From Nocardia aurantiaca (GTDB lineage: Bacteria > Actinomycetota > Actinomycetes > Mycobacteriales > Mycobacteriaceae): a DNA stretch of 64,000 nt. The stretch lies in NCBI RefSeq assembly GCF_009708175.1, contig NZ_WMBB01000003.1, positions 248,001-312,000 on the forward strand, in the 5' to 3' direction. Below, piece by piece: positions 53,391-63,112 of the stretch; position 1 is the first letter of the stretch; each line of letters opens with the position of its first letter. The translations under genes and the position numbers were made by a program. The notes under the pieces are model-generated. The model was not told the DNA's origin and searched no databases. It saw only the letters and a list, made by a program, of their open reading frames with translations.

Positions 53391-55052
53391 ATGTCACTTG
53401 CCCTTCCATCGGCTGGCACGGTTCTACGCAAGGCCGGCGATACGGCGCTCAGCGTCAACGCCATGGTCCGAGGGGGACTCTTCAATCCGCTGCGCCCGGA
53501 TCACGCGGTGCGCTCGGCGCTCAATGTGCTGAAGTTCGGACCGTTCGCGGGTGCGGTTGTGCACGCGGCCAATACCAATCCGAAATCCGCGGCCATTGTC
53601 GACGAGCGCGGCGAGCTGACCTTCGAACAGCTCGACCAGCAGTCCAATGCCTTCGCGCGCGGCCTGGCCGCCCAGGGCCTGGGCCCCGGCGATGTGATCG
53701 GTGTATTGGCCCGCGACCATCGCGGCATGGTGCTGAGCCTGGTCGCCGCCGGCAAGCTCGGCGTGCGCGCGGTGCTGATGAACACCGGCTTCGCCAAGCC
53801 GCAGTTCACCGATGTGGCCGCCCGCGAAAAGGTGAAGGCGGTGCTGCACGACAGCGAGTTCTTCGACCTGATGAGCGCTATTCCGGCCGAGATCCCGCGC
53901 ATCCTGACCTGGGTCGACGAGAAGGACAATGCCGACCCGTCGATTCCGACCATCGATTCGGTGGCGGCCGGGCAGTCCACCGCGCCGCTGACCCCGCCGG
54001 AGAAGCCGGGCGGCATGGTCATCCTGACCTCGGGCACCACCGGCACCCCGAAGGGCGCGCCGCGCGACAAGGTCAGCCCGTTCATCACGGCCCAGTTCCT
54101 GGATCGAATTCCGTTGCCGCGCAACAGCACCGTGGTGATGGCCGCCCCGATCTTCCACGCCACCGGCCTGTCGCAGTTCACGCTGTCGATCGCACTGGGC
54201 AATCGCGTGGTGTTCCAGCAGCGCCGCTTCGATCCCGAGGGCACGCTGGCGAACATCCAGAAGTACCGCGCCCAGGGCCTGACCGTGGTCCCGACGATGC
54301 TGCAGCGGATCCTGGACCTGCCGGAGGAGACCCTGGCCAAGTACGACCCGAAGCAGACGCTGAAGGTCATCTTCGCCGCCGGCTCGGCCATCCCGCCGGA
54401 TGTGGTCACCCGCACCCTCGACTACTTCGGCGAGACGCTCTACAACGTGTACGGCTCCACCGAGTGCGCGGTCATGACCGTGGCAACCCCGCCGGAACTG
54501 CGCAAGGCCCCGACCACCGCGGGCAAGCCGCCGGTCGGCATCCGCGTCGCCCTCTACGACGAGAACCGCAAGCGCATCACCGCGCCCAATGTGACCGGCA
54601 CGATCTTCATCGAGAACGGGCATTCGTTCAAGCAGTACACCGACGGCCGCACCAAGGAATACGTGGACGGCTTCATGTCCTCCGGCGATGTCGGCCACTT
54701 CGACACCGACGGTCTGCTGTTCATCGACGGCCGCGACGACGACATGATCATCTCCGGCGGCGAGAACGTCTTCCCGCAGGAGGTCGAGAACCTGCTGTCC
54801 AACCGCCAGGACATCCTGGAGGCCGCGGTGGTCGGCGTGGACGATCGCGATTTCGGAAAGCGCCTGCGCGCCATCGTGGTTCCGGGCCCGGACTCCAAGC
54901 GCGACGTCCAGGAGATCAAGGACTACGTGAAGGAGAACCTGGCGCGCTACAAGGTGCCGCGCGAGGTGATCTTCCTGGATGAGCTGCCGCGCAATGCCAC
55001 CGGCAAGTTGCTGCGCAAGCCGCTGATCGAGATGGAAGTCACGGAGAACTAG
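53391..55052 (+). CDS. Acyl-CoA synthetase (AMP-forming), FadD type, copy 2
   Basis: 553 residues, the same length as copy 1. Motifs: ILTSGTTGTPKGAPR, YGSTECAVMTV, TDGLLFIDGRDDDMIISGGE and NATGKLLRKPL. Long stretches agree with copy 1 (VLMNTGFAKPQF, VLHDSEF, ENVFPQEVENLL), so the pair arose by tandem duplication. The N-terminal 70 residues and the substrate loop differ, suggesting different chain length or acid specificity. A terminator follows. Confidence 0.94.
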   Translation: MSLALPSAGTVLRKAGDTALSVNAMVRGGLFNPLRPDHAVRSALNVLKFGPFAGAVVHAANTNPKSAAIVDERGELTFEQLDQQSNAFARGLAAQGLGPGDVIGVLARDHRGMVLSLVAAGKLGVRAVLMNTGFAKPQFTDVAAREKVKAVLHDSEFFDLMSAIPAEIPRILTWVDEKDNADPSIPTIDSVAAGQSTAPLTPPEKPGGMVILTSGTTGTPKGAPRDKVSPFITAQFLDRIPLPRNSTVVMAAPIFHATGLSQFTLSIALGNRVVFQQRRFDPEGTLANIQKYRAQGLTVVPTMLQRILDLPEETLAKYDPKQTLKVIFAAGSAIPPDVVTRTLDYFGETLYNVYGSTECAVMTVATPPELRKAPTTAGKPPVGIRVALYDENRKRITAPNVTGTIFIENGHSFKQYTDGRTKEYVDGFMSSGDVGHFDTDGLLFIDGRDDDMIISGGENVFPQEVENLLSNRQDILEAAVVGVDDRDFGKRLRAIVVPGPDSKRDVQEIKDYVKENLARYKVPREVIFLDELPRNATGKLLRKPLIEMEVTEN

Positions 55053-55086
55053 CGCGCCTCGCCACCGCGGTCGCCGATCGGTCAGC

Positions 55087-55119
55087 GGTTTCTGTGCACG
55101 AAGCAGGGGCACAGAAACC
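55087..55119 (+). terminator. Terminator after the fadD pair
   Basis: A perfect 11-bp stem (GGTTTCTGTGC with GCACAGAAACC) with an 11-nt loop, 35 bases after the stop codon. Confidence 0.7.
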
Positions 55120-55203
55120 TTGAACACCAGTTCCTTTCGTGCCCCGCCGCCCCCGCGGTGGGGCACGAGAGCTCGGGGAATCAGCGCTGGCTATTATCAG
55201 CGC

Positions 55204-55779
55204 GTGAGTTTCGAGTCCGGCCGCCGTGCGGCGCAAACCAGCAGCGATGCTGCGGTATTGCGTGGCGGGGCGGCCGGTTCGGTTTCCGGGGCGCTCGCGG
55301 TGGCGGCGCACGGCTGGATCTCGGGGGCCGCGCCCCTGGAGTCGGGGCCGTTGACACTGCTGGTCGCCGCCTCGGCCGCGGTCGGCGCGGTGGTCGCGAG
55401 CGTGCACGCGCTGCGCACCACGGCGGCCGGACTGGTGGTCGCTCTGATCGGCGGGCAGCTGCTGGGTCACTTCAGCATGATGTGGGGCTCGCCGGGCAGC
55501 ATGCACCATCAGCACCACGATGCTTCGATGTGGAGTCCGGCCATGCTGGCCGCGCACATCGTGGCGGCCTGCGCGGCGACCGTCGTCATTCTGGGCGCGG
55601 AGGCGGCCTATCGGATCGGCACCACGGTGCTGGCCTGGGCGCTGCCGCGGCCGATCATACTGCCGGTGCTCACCGGGCCGCCGCTGCTGCCCATCCCGCA
55701 CCGGGATCTCGTCGTGCTGCGCATCTTCGCGGCCGACGTCTTCCACACCCGCGGTCCACCCGCGCTCGTTCGAGGCTGA
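55204..55779 (+). CDS. Membrane protein with a Met/His-rich loop
   Basis: 191 residues from GTG 55204. Four hydrophobic helices surround the loop FSMMWGSPGSMHHQHHDASM (about residues 85-104), rich in Met and His and therefore a likely copper- or other metal-binding loop. The tail is Pro-rich. The next gene encodes a PepSY protein with its own His-rich segment, so metal handling at the membrane is plausible. No family name is certain. Confidence 0.7.
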   Translation: MSFESGRRAAQTSSDAAVLRGGAAGSVSGALAVAAHGWISGAAPLESGPLTLLVAASAAVGAVVASVHALRTTAAGLVVALIGGQLLGHFSMMWGSPGSMHHQHHDASMWSPAMLAAHIVAACAATVVILGAEAAYRIGTTVLAWALPRPIILPVLTGPPLLPIPHRDLVVLRIFAADVFHTRGPPALVRG

Positions 55780-56016
55780 TTCCCTTATTTCACCCGGGCA
55801 CACGGGCTTTCGCGTCCGTGTGACGGCGCTGTACGTCCGCGGCCGTCGCGGTGGTGTCATGCGCGTCCCGGTATCCCCATGACCGCTGTGCGCACGCGGT
55901 GGCAGTCGCGTACGCGCCATGAGGGGGTCATGGCATGCCCGGACCAGCGTCGCTGCGACGTGTCCTTCCCCTGTGCCGCGTGTCCCGGGTGTTCCCTCGA
56001 ACCCGAAAGACTCTTG

Positions 56017-57495
56017 GTGACAATCACTGACAGCGGTGTCGATACGGCACCGCCGCCCTCCCCTACCCCGGAGACGGAGCCACCGTCGCCCGGGAGATCT
56101 CCGAAACGGAGCGTGGGCAATGCCTTTCAGGCGCTCATGCTGCGACTGCATTTCTATGCGGGCGTCTTCGTGGCGCCGTTCATCCTGATCGCGGCCGTGA
56201 CCGGTGCGCTGTACGCGATCTCGCCGACGTTGGAGAACATCACCTCCAGCGGTCTGCTGCATACCGATTCGACCGGACCGGCCAAGCCGTTGCGAGAGCA
56301 GGTGGCGGCCGCACAGACGGTCGAGCCGAACCTGGCACCGGTGGCGGTGGCTCCGGGCCAGAACGCCGGTGACACCACGCGGGTCATCTTCAGCGATCCG
56401 TCGCTGGGTGAGTCCGAGCGCCGTGCGGTGTTCGTGGATTCGGTGACCGCGCAGCCGGTGGGCGACAGTGTCGTCTACGGCAGCTCGGGCGCGCTGCCCA
56501 TGCGCACCTGGATCGACAAGCTGCACAAGGATCTGCACCTGGGCGCGTTCGGCCGCTACTACAGCGAGATCGCGGCCTCCTGGCTGTGGCTGGTGGCCCT
56601 GGCCGGGCTGGTGCTCTGGTACCGGCGGGTGCGGGCGCGGCGCGAGAAGCGTTCGCCCGGTTGGCTGGTGCGGCCCGACCGCTCGCGGCCCCGGGCCCGC
56701 ACGCTGAATTGGCATGCGGTGGTGGGGGTCTGGATCCTGCCTGTGCTCCTGCTGCTGTCGGCGACGGGGATGACCTGGTCGAAGTACGCGGGCGAGAACG
56801 TGACCCAGCTGCGGAAGACCATGAGCTGGACGACTCCCGCGGTGAGCGCCACACTGCCAGGGTCGACCGGACCTGCCATGCCCGCCGGTGGTGAGCACGA
56901 TCACCACGGTGGCGGCGCGCCCGCCGCCGTGCCATCGGCCGACAAGGCGGCACTGGTCGACACCGTCTTCGGCGTCGCCCGCGCCAATGGCCTGACCGGG
57001 CCGCTGGAGATCAGCATTCCGGCCGAGGACGGCACCGCCTTCGTCGCGCAGGAGCTGCGGCGTCCGGGCCAGTACACCCGCGACGCCATCGCGGTGGACG
57101 GCGCGACCGGCAATGTCACCGACAAGCTGCCGTACGCCGACTGGCCGCTCGTGGCTCAGCTCACCAACTGGGGAATCCAGTTCCACATGGGCCTGATGTT
57201 CGGCCCGGCCAATCAGCTGCTGCTGCTGGCCATCATGGCCGGGCTGGTCACGGTGATCGTGCGCGGTTACCTCATGTGGTGGCGACGCCGGCCGACCAGG
57301 GAGTCGAAGCTCGCCGCGGGCAAGCCCCCGCGCCGGGCGCTGGCGCGGACCCCGCTGATCCTCCTGGCGCCGTTGGCAGCGGCTGCCCTGGTGATCGGCT
57401 GGTTCGCGCCCATGATCGGCCTGCCACTGCTGGCCTTCCTGGTGATCGACGTGCTGGTGGGTGTGGGAGCCCGCCTGCGCGCCACCACCGCCTAG
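56017..57495 (+). CDS. PepSY-domain membrane protein (PiuB-like)
   Basis: 492 residues from GTG 56017. TM helices lie near 45-65, 185-205, 240-260, 395-420 and 445-480. PepSY-TM features include RLHFYAGVFVAPFILIAAVT, LPMRTWIDKLHKDLHLGAFG and LNWHAVVGVWILPVLLLLSA, with conserved His for haem or metal. An outer loop carries GGEHDHHGGGAPAA. Related proteins function in iron-siderophore reduction or copper homeostasis. The start is not certain; a 46-codon Cys-containing in-frame extension exists from 55879. It follows the Met/His-rich membrane gene. Confidence 0.82.
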   Translation: MTITDSGVDTAPPPSPTPETEPPSPGRSPKRSVGNAFQALMLRLHFYAGVFVAPFILIAAVTGALYAISPTLENITSSGLLHTDSTGPAKPLREQVAAAQTVEPNLAPVAVAPGQNAGDTTRVIFSDPSLGESERRAVFVDSVTAQPVGDSVVYGSSGALPMRTWIDKLHKDLHLGAFGRYYSEIAASWLWLVALAGLVLWYRRVRARREKRSPGWLVRPDRSRPRARTLNWHAVVGVWILPVLLLLSATGMTWSKYAGENVTQLRKTMSWTTPAVSATLPGSTGPAMPAGGEHDHHGGGAPAAVPSADKAALVDTVFGVARANGLTGPLEISIPAEDGTAFVAQELRRPGQYTRDAIAVDGATGNVTDKLPYADWPLVAQLTNWGIQFHMGLMFGPANQLLLLAIMAGLVTVIVRGYLMWWRRRPTRESKLAAGKPPRRALARTPLILLAPLAAAALVIGWFAPMIGLPLLAFLVIDVLVGVGARLRATTA

Positions 57496-57626
57496 GCACC
57501 GAAACGCTGAGCGACACGGCCTCCGGGCCGTGCCGCCGACCTTCCACACCCTTTCGCAGCTCTCGCGAACGGGAGCTGCTTCCGATCGTGCGGACCCTGA
57601 CCCGCACCGACGAAAGACGAAAACTG

Positions 57627-58349
57627 ATGAAGCTCAACAAGTTCGCCGTGTCCGCCGCCCTCGTGACGACCGCTCTGGGGATCACCGCCGGAACCGTGAA
57701 CGCCGCACCCACCCCCGCCGACGCGGGTGTCATCGACTACACCGCTACCGTCGGCGAGAGGGACCTGGTCATCCGCACGGATGCCGGCTCGCTGGTGGTG
57801 GAGGACGGCGTCTTCAAGATCAAGGCGGCCGACGGCGCCACCGTCGCCGGTACCGAATTGTCCTTCCGTGTCGATGATTACGTCTTCCCGATCGCAGCCG
57901 ACATCCATGACCGCGTGGCCACCCTCACCCCCCGGTTCGACACCGCCCACGCCGTCTACCAGCCGGTCGCCCTCCCCTTCGAGAACAGCGCCCCTTGGAA
58001 GTCCGACTACGAACGTGAACAGGCCGCCTGGAGCCGCATGACCAGCACCATCTCCATGGGCGCCACCATCGGCACCCTCGCCGGCGGTCTGGGCGGCGCG
58101 GCGCTCGGTTGCCTCCTGGGCGCCATCGGCGGCGCGGGCTTGGTCACCCTGGGCTCCGCGGGCGTCCTGGCCGCCATGTTCGTTCCCCTCCTCGGCGCCG
58201 CAGGCACCGGCTGCCTCATCGGTGCCGGCGCAGTCGGCTTCGTAGGTACCGTCGCCGGCCAACTCTTCGTCACCGCACCGGTGGCCATCGCCGCCGCAGT
58301 CCAGTACTTCACCACCATCACCCAGCCCTCCATCGCCCCCGCCAAGTAA
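57627..58349 (+). CDS. Secreted protein with Gly/Ala-rich hydrophobic end (paralogue of the 13.4-kb gene)
   Basis: 240 residues. A Sec signal peptide (KFAVSAALVTTALGITAGTV, cleavage after VNA-A near 27) is followed by a beta-rich domain of about 110 residues (VIDYTATVGERDLVIRTDAG, FRVDDYVFPIAADIHDRVAT) and a hydrophobic Gly/Ala region (GATIGTLAGGLGGAALGCLL, then PLLGAAGTGCLIGAGAVGFV) with two Cys. The end resembles that of the protein at 13451-14053, which lacks the beta domain. Possibly membrane-inserting or envelope-associated. A terminator follows. Confidence 0.8.
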   Translation: MKLNKFAVSAALVTTALGITAGTVNAAPTPADAGVIDYTATVGERDLVIRTDAGSLVVEDGVFKIKAADGATVAGTELSFRVDDYVFPIAADIHDRVATLTPRFDTAHAVYQPVALPFENSAPWKSDYEREQAAWSRMTSTISMGATIGTLAGGLGGAALGCLLGAIGGAGLVTLGSAGVLAAMFVPLLGAAGTGCLIGAGAVGFVGTVAGQLFVTAPVAIAAAVQYFTTITQPSIAPAK

Positions 58350-58359
58350 CCCGAACCCC

Positions 58360-58404
58360 GCTGCCGTCATCCGGTCTCGTCACTCGCGATCGGATGACGG
58401 CAGC
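58360..58404. terminator. Hairpin between convergent genes
   Basis: A 14-bp stem (58360-58373 with 58391-58404) with a 17-nt loop ends the plus-strand secreted-protein gene and can also serve galK on the minus strand. Confidence 0.75.
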
Positions 58405-58437
58405 GGCACAGCCATATTCAGCGGCGTCCGCACCTCG

Positions 58438-59547
58438 TCAATCGAGGCGGTGGGCGCCCGCCGATGGCGTGACCGTGAAGGTGCGAGGCGGAGGGAATCC
58501 CTTGGCGGTGAGAGCTTCTCGGACCGACGACGAAACTGCGCCGGCGCGGTCGCGGTCGACGAGGGCGATGACGCTGCCGCCGAAGCCGGCGCCGGTCATG
58601 CGGGCGCCGTGGGCGCCTGCTGCCAAAGCCGCGTCGACAGCTGTATCCAAAGGCGGGGCGGAGACTTCGAAATCGTCCCGCAACGATTCGTGGCCGGCGG
58701 TGAGGACGGGGCCGATTCGGCGAGGGTCGGCACGTTTGCGCAATTGTTCGGCAATTTGGAGGACACGGGCGTTTTCGGTGATCACGTGGCGGGCGCGTCG
58801 GCGGAGGAGGGGGTTGGGGAGGCGGCCGACTTCGGAGGGGTAGGGAATGTCGCGCAGGGAGGGGACGCCGAGTTGGGCTGCGGCGGCGGCACATTCGGTG
58901 CGGCGGGTGGCGTATTCGCCGTCGACGAGTTGGCGTGGAGTGCCGGTGTCGAGGACCAGCAGGGAAAGGGCGAAGGCTTCGAGGTCGAAGGGGATTTGTT
59001 CGGTGGCGGCGGTGCGGGTGTCGAGGAAGAGGAGATGGCCGGGGGTGCAGAGCAGGGCGGCCGATTGGTCGAGGGTGCCGGTGGGGACCCCGGCGTAGAC
59101 GTTTTCGGCGGTGCGGGTGATGTCGATGAGCTCAATGGCGGTGATCGTGGGCGCGAAGAGGTCGCGGAGGGCGAGCGCGACCGAGCAGGACAGGGCGGCG
59201 GAGGAGGACAGGCCCGCGCCTATCGGGACCGTGCTGTCGAGGTCGAGATCGATGCCGGGGACCTCATGGCCGCGGCGCTCGAATTCGCGGATCACGCCGA
59301 GGGGGTAGCGCGACCAGGTGGGGAATTCTGACCAGCCGGCGGTGGCCAGAGCGGTCGTGGTGGTGTCGACCTCCGCTGGCGCCTGTCTGGATCTCAGCCG
59401 CACGGCGCCATCGGGTCTGGCGCGAGCCGTGCAGGTCATCCCCAGTGGCAGCGCCATCGGGAGCACGTAGCCGTCGTTGTAATCGGTGTGCTCGCCGATG
59501 AGATTGACCCGGCCCGGAGCCCACCAGCGTCCCGCCGTCGATTCCAT
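58438..59547 (-). CDS. galK: Galactokinase
   Basis: 369 residues. The GHMP kinase motifs are GRVNLIGEHTDYNDGYVLPM (substrate signature, residues 13-32), VPIGAGLSSSAALSCS (ATP loop) and GARMTGAGFGGSVIALV near the end. It phosphorylates galactose at C1 in the Leloir pathway. AGGAG five bases upstream fixes ATG 59547. galT and galE are not in the window, so they may be encoded elsewhere or upstream. Confidence 0.96.
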   Translation of the reverse strand: MESTAGRWWAPGRVNLIGEHTDYNDGYVLPMALPLGMTCTARARPDGAVRLRSRQAPAEVDTTTTALATAGWSEFPTWSRYPLGVIREFERRGHEVPGIDLDLDSTVPIGAGLSSSAALSCSVALALRDLFAPTITAIELIDITRTAENVYAGVPTGTLDQSAALLCTPGHLLFLDTRTAATEQIPFDLEAFALSLLVLDTGTPRQLVDGEYATRRTECAAAAAQLGVPSLRDIPYPSEVGRLPNPLLRRRARHVITENARVLQIAEQLRKRADPRRIGPVLTAGHESLRDDFEVSAPPLDTAVDAALAAGAHGARMTGAGFGGSVIALVDRDRAGAVSSSVREALTAKGFPPPRTFTVTPSAGAHRLD

Positions 59548-59818
59548 TCGGGCTCCTGTTCACAGGGTCGTGCAGGCCGTAGGGTTCGATTCGCAGGGAG
59601 CATAACGAGTCTCGCGAAAAGCGGTCTTGCGAGTTCGACGAACTCCGCTCCGGAGCGGGCCTTTTCATGTCATGATCGGTTCGGTTGCCCAAATAGTGGC
59701 AGCGCCTTTCTCGACCGGGCACTCTGCCACCGCTGCGTGGGGACCTATGCTCGTACCGCAACACACACGGTTGATGATCGGCGGTGTCTTTTCGAGTACT
59801 GCTCGGACAGGGGGGCTG

Positions 59819-61339
59819 GTGGGAACGGACGCACAACCGGCCGAACAGTCCGGCCGACGCTTCAGGATCTGCTGGCGCACCACGCTGTTCATCGGTGGCG
59901 TACTCATCCTCGGCCTGCCCCTGGTGATCAACACTCGAGCCGTGGCCCTGGGCACCCTCTTCGCCTCGGTGGCCATCAGTCTCACCATGATCGGCCTCGG
60001 GGTGCGCAGGTACCGGCCCCGGCATCCCCTGCCCTGGTATCTGTTGTCCGCGGCCGCCGTGCAATTCACCATCGGCACCGCGTTGCGCCACATCTCCGAA
60101 TCCCAGCGCCACCCCTTCGACGATCTGTTCACCCTGAGCGCCTACTGCTGTGTCGGCGTGGCCGCGCTGCTGTGGCTGCGCCCACGCCAGAACAGCACCG
60201 ATCACGATCTGCTGCTCGACTCCGGGCTGATCGGCCTGGGCGCGCTGCTGTTGTCGTGGACCTTCCTCATCTCGCCGGTGCTGCACATGGCGCACCGCAT
60301 CGATTTCACGACCGTCACCTGCGTCGCGGATCCGATCGTGGACGCCCTGCTGCTCACCGTGATCGTGCATTCGGTGATCACCGCGGCGCGCTCGGAGACC
60401 TCGCTGCGGCTGGTACACCTGGCCATGCTGGTGATTCTGGCCGGTGACCTGGCCTATAACCTGGAGACCGCGGGCTCGGCGGTGTTGGGCCGTCAGATCC
60501 AACTGCTGCCACTGCAACTGGGCTTCACCCTGATCGGCGCGGCCGCGCTGCACCCGAGCATGGTGGTGCTGGGCGGGCCGCGCGACATCCACCCGCACCG
60601 ATCCCGCCAGCGCGCCAGCATCATCGCCATCGTCATGATCGTGGCCTCGCTGGTGCCGGTGGTGGGCTCGAGCCTCAATACCCTGGACCGCATCGTGGTC
60701 TCCTCGCTGTTCGCCCTACTACTAGCGGGCGTGCTGCTACGCAGTGAACGCGCCATCGAACGCAGCGCCCGCAGCGAACGGCGAGCGCAGTATCAGGCAG
60801 ACCACGACATGCTGACCGGACTCCTGAACCGCGCCGCCCTGCTGCGGGCGCTGCATCGTAATAGGGAGCGTTGGGCCGGACAACCATTGGCACTGCTGTT
60901 CATCGACCTCGACGGCTTCAAACGGGTCAATGACAACTACGGGCACGCGGTGGGTGACGAGCTCATCGCCAATGCGGCCGCCCGCATCCGCCGGGTGATC
61001 CGCCGCGATGACGCGGCCGCGCGCTACGGCGGTGACGAATTCGTTGTGCTGGCTCCGCTGGCCCAGCAGCAGGCCCGCCAGCTGGCCGAGCGGCTGCTGG
61101 CCACGCTCGGGGAACCGTTCGAGCTGAGCGCGGCCGAGGTGCGCATCGCGGCCAGTATCGGCATCGCCTGCACGAAGCACCGCGAGACCGAGACCACGGT
61201 CTACGAGCTACTGCGCGAGGCGGATTCGGCCATGTATCACGCCAAGGAATACTCCCTCGGCTACATCTTCCACGACGATCTGCGCCGCAGCCGTCCCGAA
61301 TCCGGCCCTCGCACCTGGCAGCGCGAATCCGCCGTGTGA
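59819..61339 (+). CDS. Membrane-bound diguanylate cyclase (GGDEF)
   Basis: 506 residues from GTG 59819, chosen for the GGGGGG just upstream; an in-frame ATG at 59747 is an alternative. About eight TM helices in the first 320 residues form a membrane sensor (MASE-like). The GGDEF domain spans about 340-490 (LFIDLDGFKRVNDNYGHAVG, RYGGDEFVVL, with an intact GGDEF loop), so c-di-GMP synthesis is expected. No EAL domain is present. Confidence 0.9.
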   Translation: MGTDAQPAEQSGRRFRICWRTTLFIGGVLILGLPLVINTRAVALGTLFASVAISLTMIGLGVRRYRPRHPLPWYLLSAAAVQFTIGTALRHISESQRHPFDDLFTLSAYCCVGVAALLWLRPRQNSTDHDLLLDSGLIGLGALLLSWTFLISPVLHMAHRIDFTTVTCVADPIVDALLLTVIVHSVITAARSETSLRLVHLAMLVILAGDLAYNLETAGSAVLGRQIQLLPLQLGFTLIGAAALHPSMVVLGGPRDIHPHRSRQRASIIAIVMIVASLVPVVGSSLNTLDRIVVSSLFALLLAGVLLRSERAIERSARSERRAQYQADHDMLTGLLNRAALLRALHRNRERWAGQPLALLFIDLDGFKRVNDNYGHAVGDELIANAAARIRRVIRRDDAAARYGGDEFVVLAPLAQQQARQLAERLLATLGEPFELSAAEVRIAASIGIACTKHRETETTVYELLREADSAMYHAKEYSLGYIFHDDLRRSRPESGPRTWQRESAV

Positions 61340-61350
61340 GCCGGAGGAAG

Positions 61351-61377
61351 GCCAACCCGGCACGAAAAGGGTTGGGC
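61351..61377. terminator. Short hairpin between convergent genes
   Basis: GCCAACCC pairs with GGGTTGGGC across a 10-nt loop, 11 bases after the GGDEF stop. One bulge makes it weaker than its neighbours. Confidence 0.5.
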
Positions 61378-61416
61378 TATTTGCCCTCGGGCCGGGTTTG
61401 CTCGGGCGGGGATTCG

Positions 61417-62196
61417 TCAGGCCAGGTCTTCGAGTAGCCGACGGGCCGATTCGAGCTCGGCCTGCAGCTGTTCGACCTTGGCGCGCTGCGCGGAGCGCAC
61501 CGACTCCAGGATGCTGTCGACGACCTCGGACACCTCGGGGTGCAGGATCTTGGCCGCCTGGGAGACAGCCGAACTCGGGACCGACAGGCCACGAATCGTG
61601 CGCTTCTTCCCATTGACGACATCGATGGTCCACTCCCCGTCGGCGGTGCCGCTGAGGGTGACGGTCACCTCGGGAGCCTTGGGCTTGCGGGCCGCGGCCG
61701 CGGTGGCTGCACCGCGGGCCGGGCGCGAGCCGGCGGGCTTGGCCTTGGTCTCGGGCGCGGAATCCGCGGCCGGCTGCGAGGTCTCGACCTTGGCTTCCGG
61801 AGCGGGGGCGCTAGGCGCGGCGGCCGGCGCCGTCGTGGGGGACGACATCGTCACGGTGGGTTCCTTCCTGATTGCCGTTTTCGGTTGAGCACTGGCCGGT
61901 TTCGCACCGGCCACCGGCGCAGCGGCCGGTTTGGCCTGGGTCTGGCGGCCCGGTTTGGTCAGGGTCACCTCGGTGGGACCGAAGGACAGCACATCCTTCG
62001 AGCCCGTCGGCTTCACCTGCAGGAAGTCCCCTTCGGACGGATCCCCGAGGGACATCACCTTTCCGGAACGACCTTCCGGAACGCCGACCGCTGCCGCGGT
62101 GAACCACACCATCGGTGGCCGGCCCGCGTCGATTTCCTCGGCGATCTGCCGAATCTCGGTATCCGACAAGGGCTGTGGCTTGGTACGGGTCGACAT
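61417..62196 (-). CDS. DUF6319-like Ala/Pro/Lys-rich protein
   Basis: 259 residues from ATG 62196. The N-terminal 80 residues (DTEIRQIAEEIDAGRPPMVW, FTAAAVGVPEGRSGKVMSLG, FLQVKPTGSKDVLSFGPTEV) look like DUF6319, a domain of unknown role found in actinobacteria. A low-complexity Ala/Pro/Lys linker follows to about residue 190, then a helical and coiled-coil end (LSVPSSAVSQAAKILHPEVS, RAKVEQLQAELESARRLLED). Nucleoid association is conceivable because of the Lys/Ala tail, but nothing proves it. Confidence 0.7.
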   Translation of the reverse strand: MSTRTKPQPLSDTEIRQIAEEIDAGRPPMVWFTAAAVGVPEGRSGKVMSLGDPSEGDFLQVKPTGSKDVLSFGPTEVTLTKPGRQTQAKPAAAPVAGAKPASAQPKTAIRKEPTVTMSSPTTAPAAAPSAPAPEAKVETSQPAADSAPETKAKPAGSRPARGAATAAAARKPKAPEVTVTLSGTADGEWTIDVVNGKKRTIRGLSVPSSAVSQAAKILHPEVSEVVDSILESVRSAQRAKVEQLQAELESARRLLEDLA

Positions 62197-62437
62197 GGGG
62201 CACTCCGAGCGGACGGGGCGGACATCTGCGTGCCAAGAGCATGCACCATGGCACCGACAAATCCACATCCGGAGAACGCGCATCGCCACCGACGCAGGGG
62301 CCAGTGAACCTTCGGCTATTCCTAGAGGTGCGGCCCACAGAGCATGGCCGGCGCTGGTGATCCTAAGCGTCCGCCCCTGTCCCCACGCAACTTTCGGGTC
62401 GGTGCTGCCGCGCGTACGCCCGATTCACGAACTTCGG

Positions 62438-62842
62438 TCAGAGCTGCTCCACTCCTCGCAGCACACACCGGACGGTCTGCGGCCGGGTTACCGGATCCAA
62501 CAGCGTCTCGGTGGTGAAGTCCTGCGTCGAGCCCGGCGCCACCAGGACCTCGGTACGGGTCCGCTCCAGATCGGTGGCCTCCGGCGTCATGAAGCTGATC
62601 ACCACCAGATACTTGTGCTCCACCACATCCCGATTGCTCACCACGGCCGTCGCCTGCCAGCCCGCGGAGGTCCCCGCACAGGCGGTGACGAAGGCGCTGC
62701 GCTGCATCTCGGCGGTATCGGCCACCGCCACCCCGGTATTGGACTGGCGCACCTGCGCGGCGTCGTCGTGGCCGCTGCATCCGGTGAGCAGTGCCACACA
62801 TCCCGAGACGACACCGACGAGACCTCGGCCGGGGGTGATCAT
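62438..62842 (-). CDS. Putative lipoprotein
   Basis: 134 residues. A signal sequence with lipobox LLTGC (Cys about residue 22) predicts lipid attachment. The mature part (SAFVTACAGTSAGWQATAVV, DVVEHKYLVVISFMTPEATD, GSTQDFTTETLLDPVTRPQT) looks like an immunoglobulin-type beta domain, with two further Cys. Unknown role; not associated with a recognisable operon. Confidence 0.75.
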   Translation of the reverse strand: MITPGRGLVGVVSGCVALLTGCSGHDDAAQVRQSNTGVAVADTAEMQRSAFVTACAGTSAGWQATAVVSNRDVVEHKYLVVISFMTPEATDLERTRTEVLVAPGSTQDFTTETLLDPVTRPQTVRCVLRGVEQL

Positions 62843-63112
62843 GAATCTCCCATTCCACCGCGCACTTCCGCCCCCGCACTCCTGTTGCGGCTGATCAGCC
62901 GCGCGCCGAGACTACCCCAGCTCGCCCGCGTGTCGTCACATGACGGCATAGGCGTGTCGCACCCGGAAACCAGCCGCACGCTCGCCTTTCGCGTGCTCGC
63001 GATCACATGCCTACGATCGAACGGGTGACGGTTGTGGTGAGCATGCGCCCTCGACTGCCCGGTGCCCGCTCCCGCGTGGTGGACGTGCGCGACGGCCGTG
63101 CGGCCGGACCGC

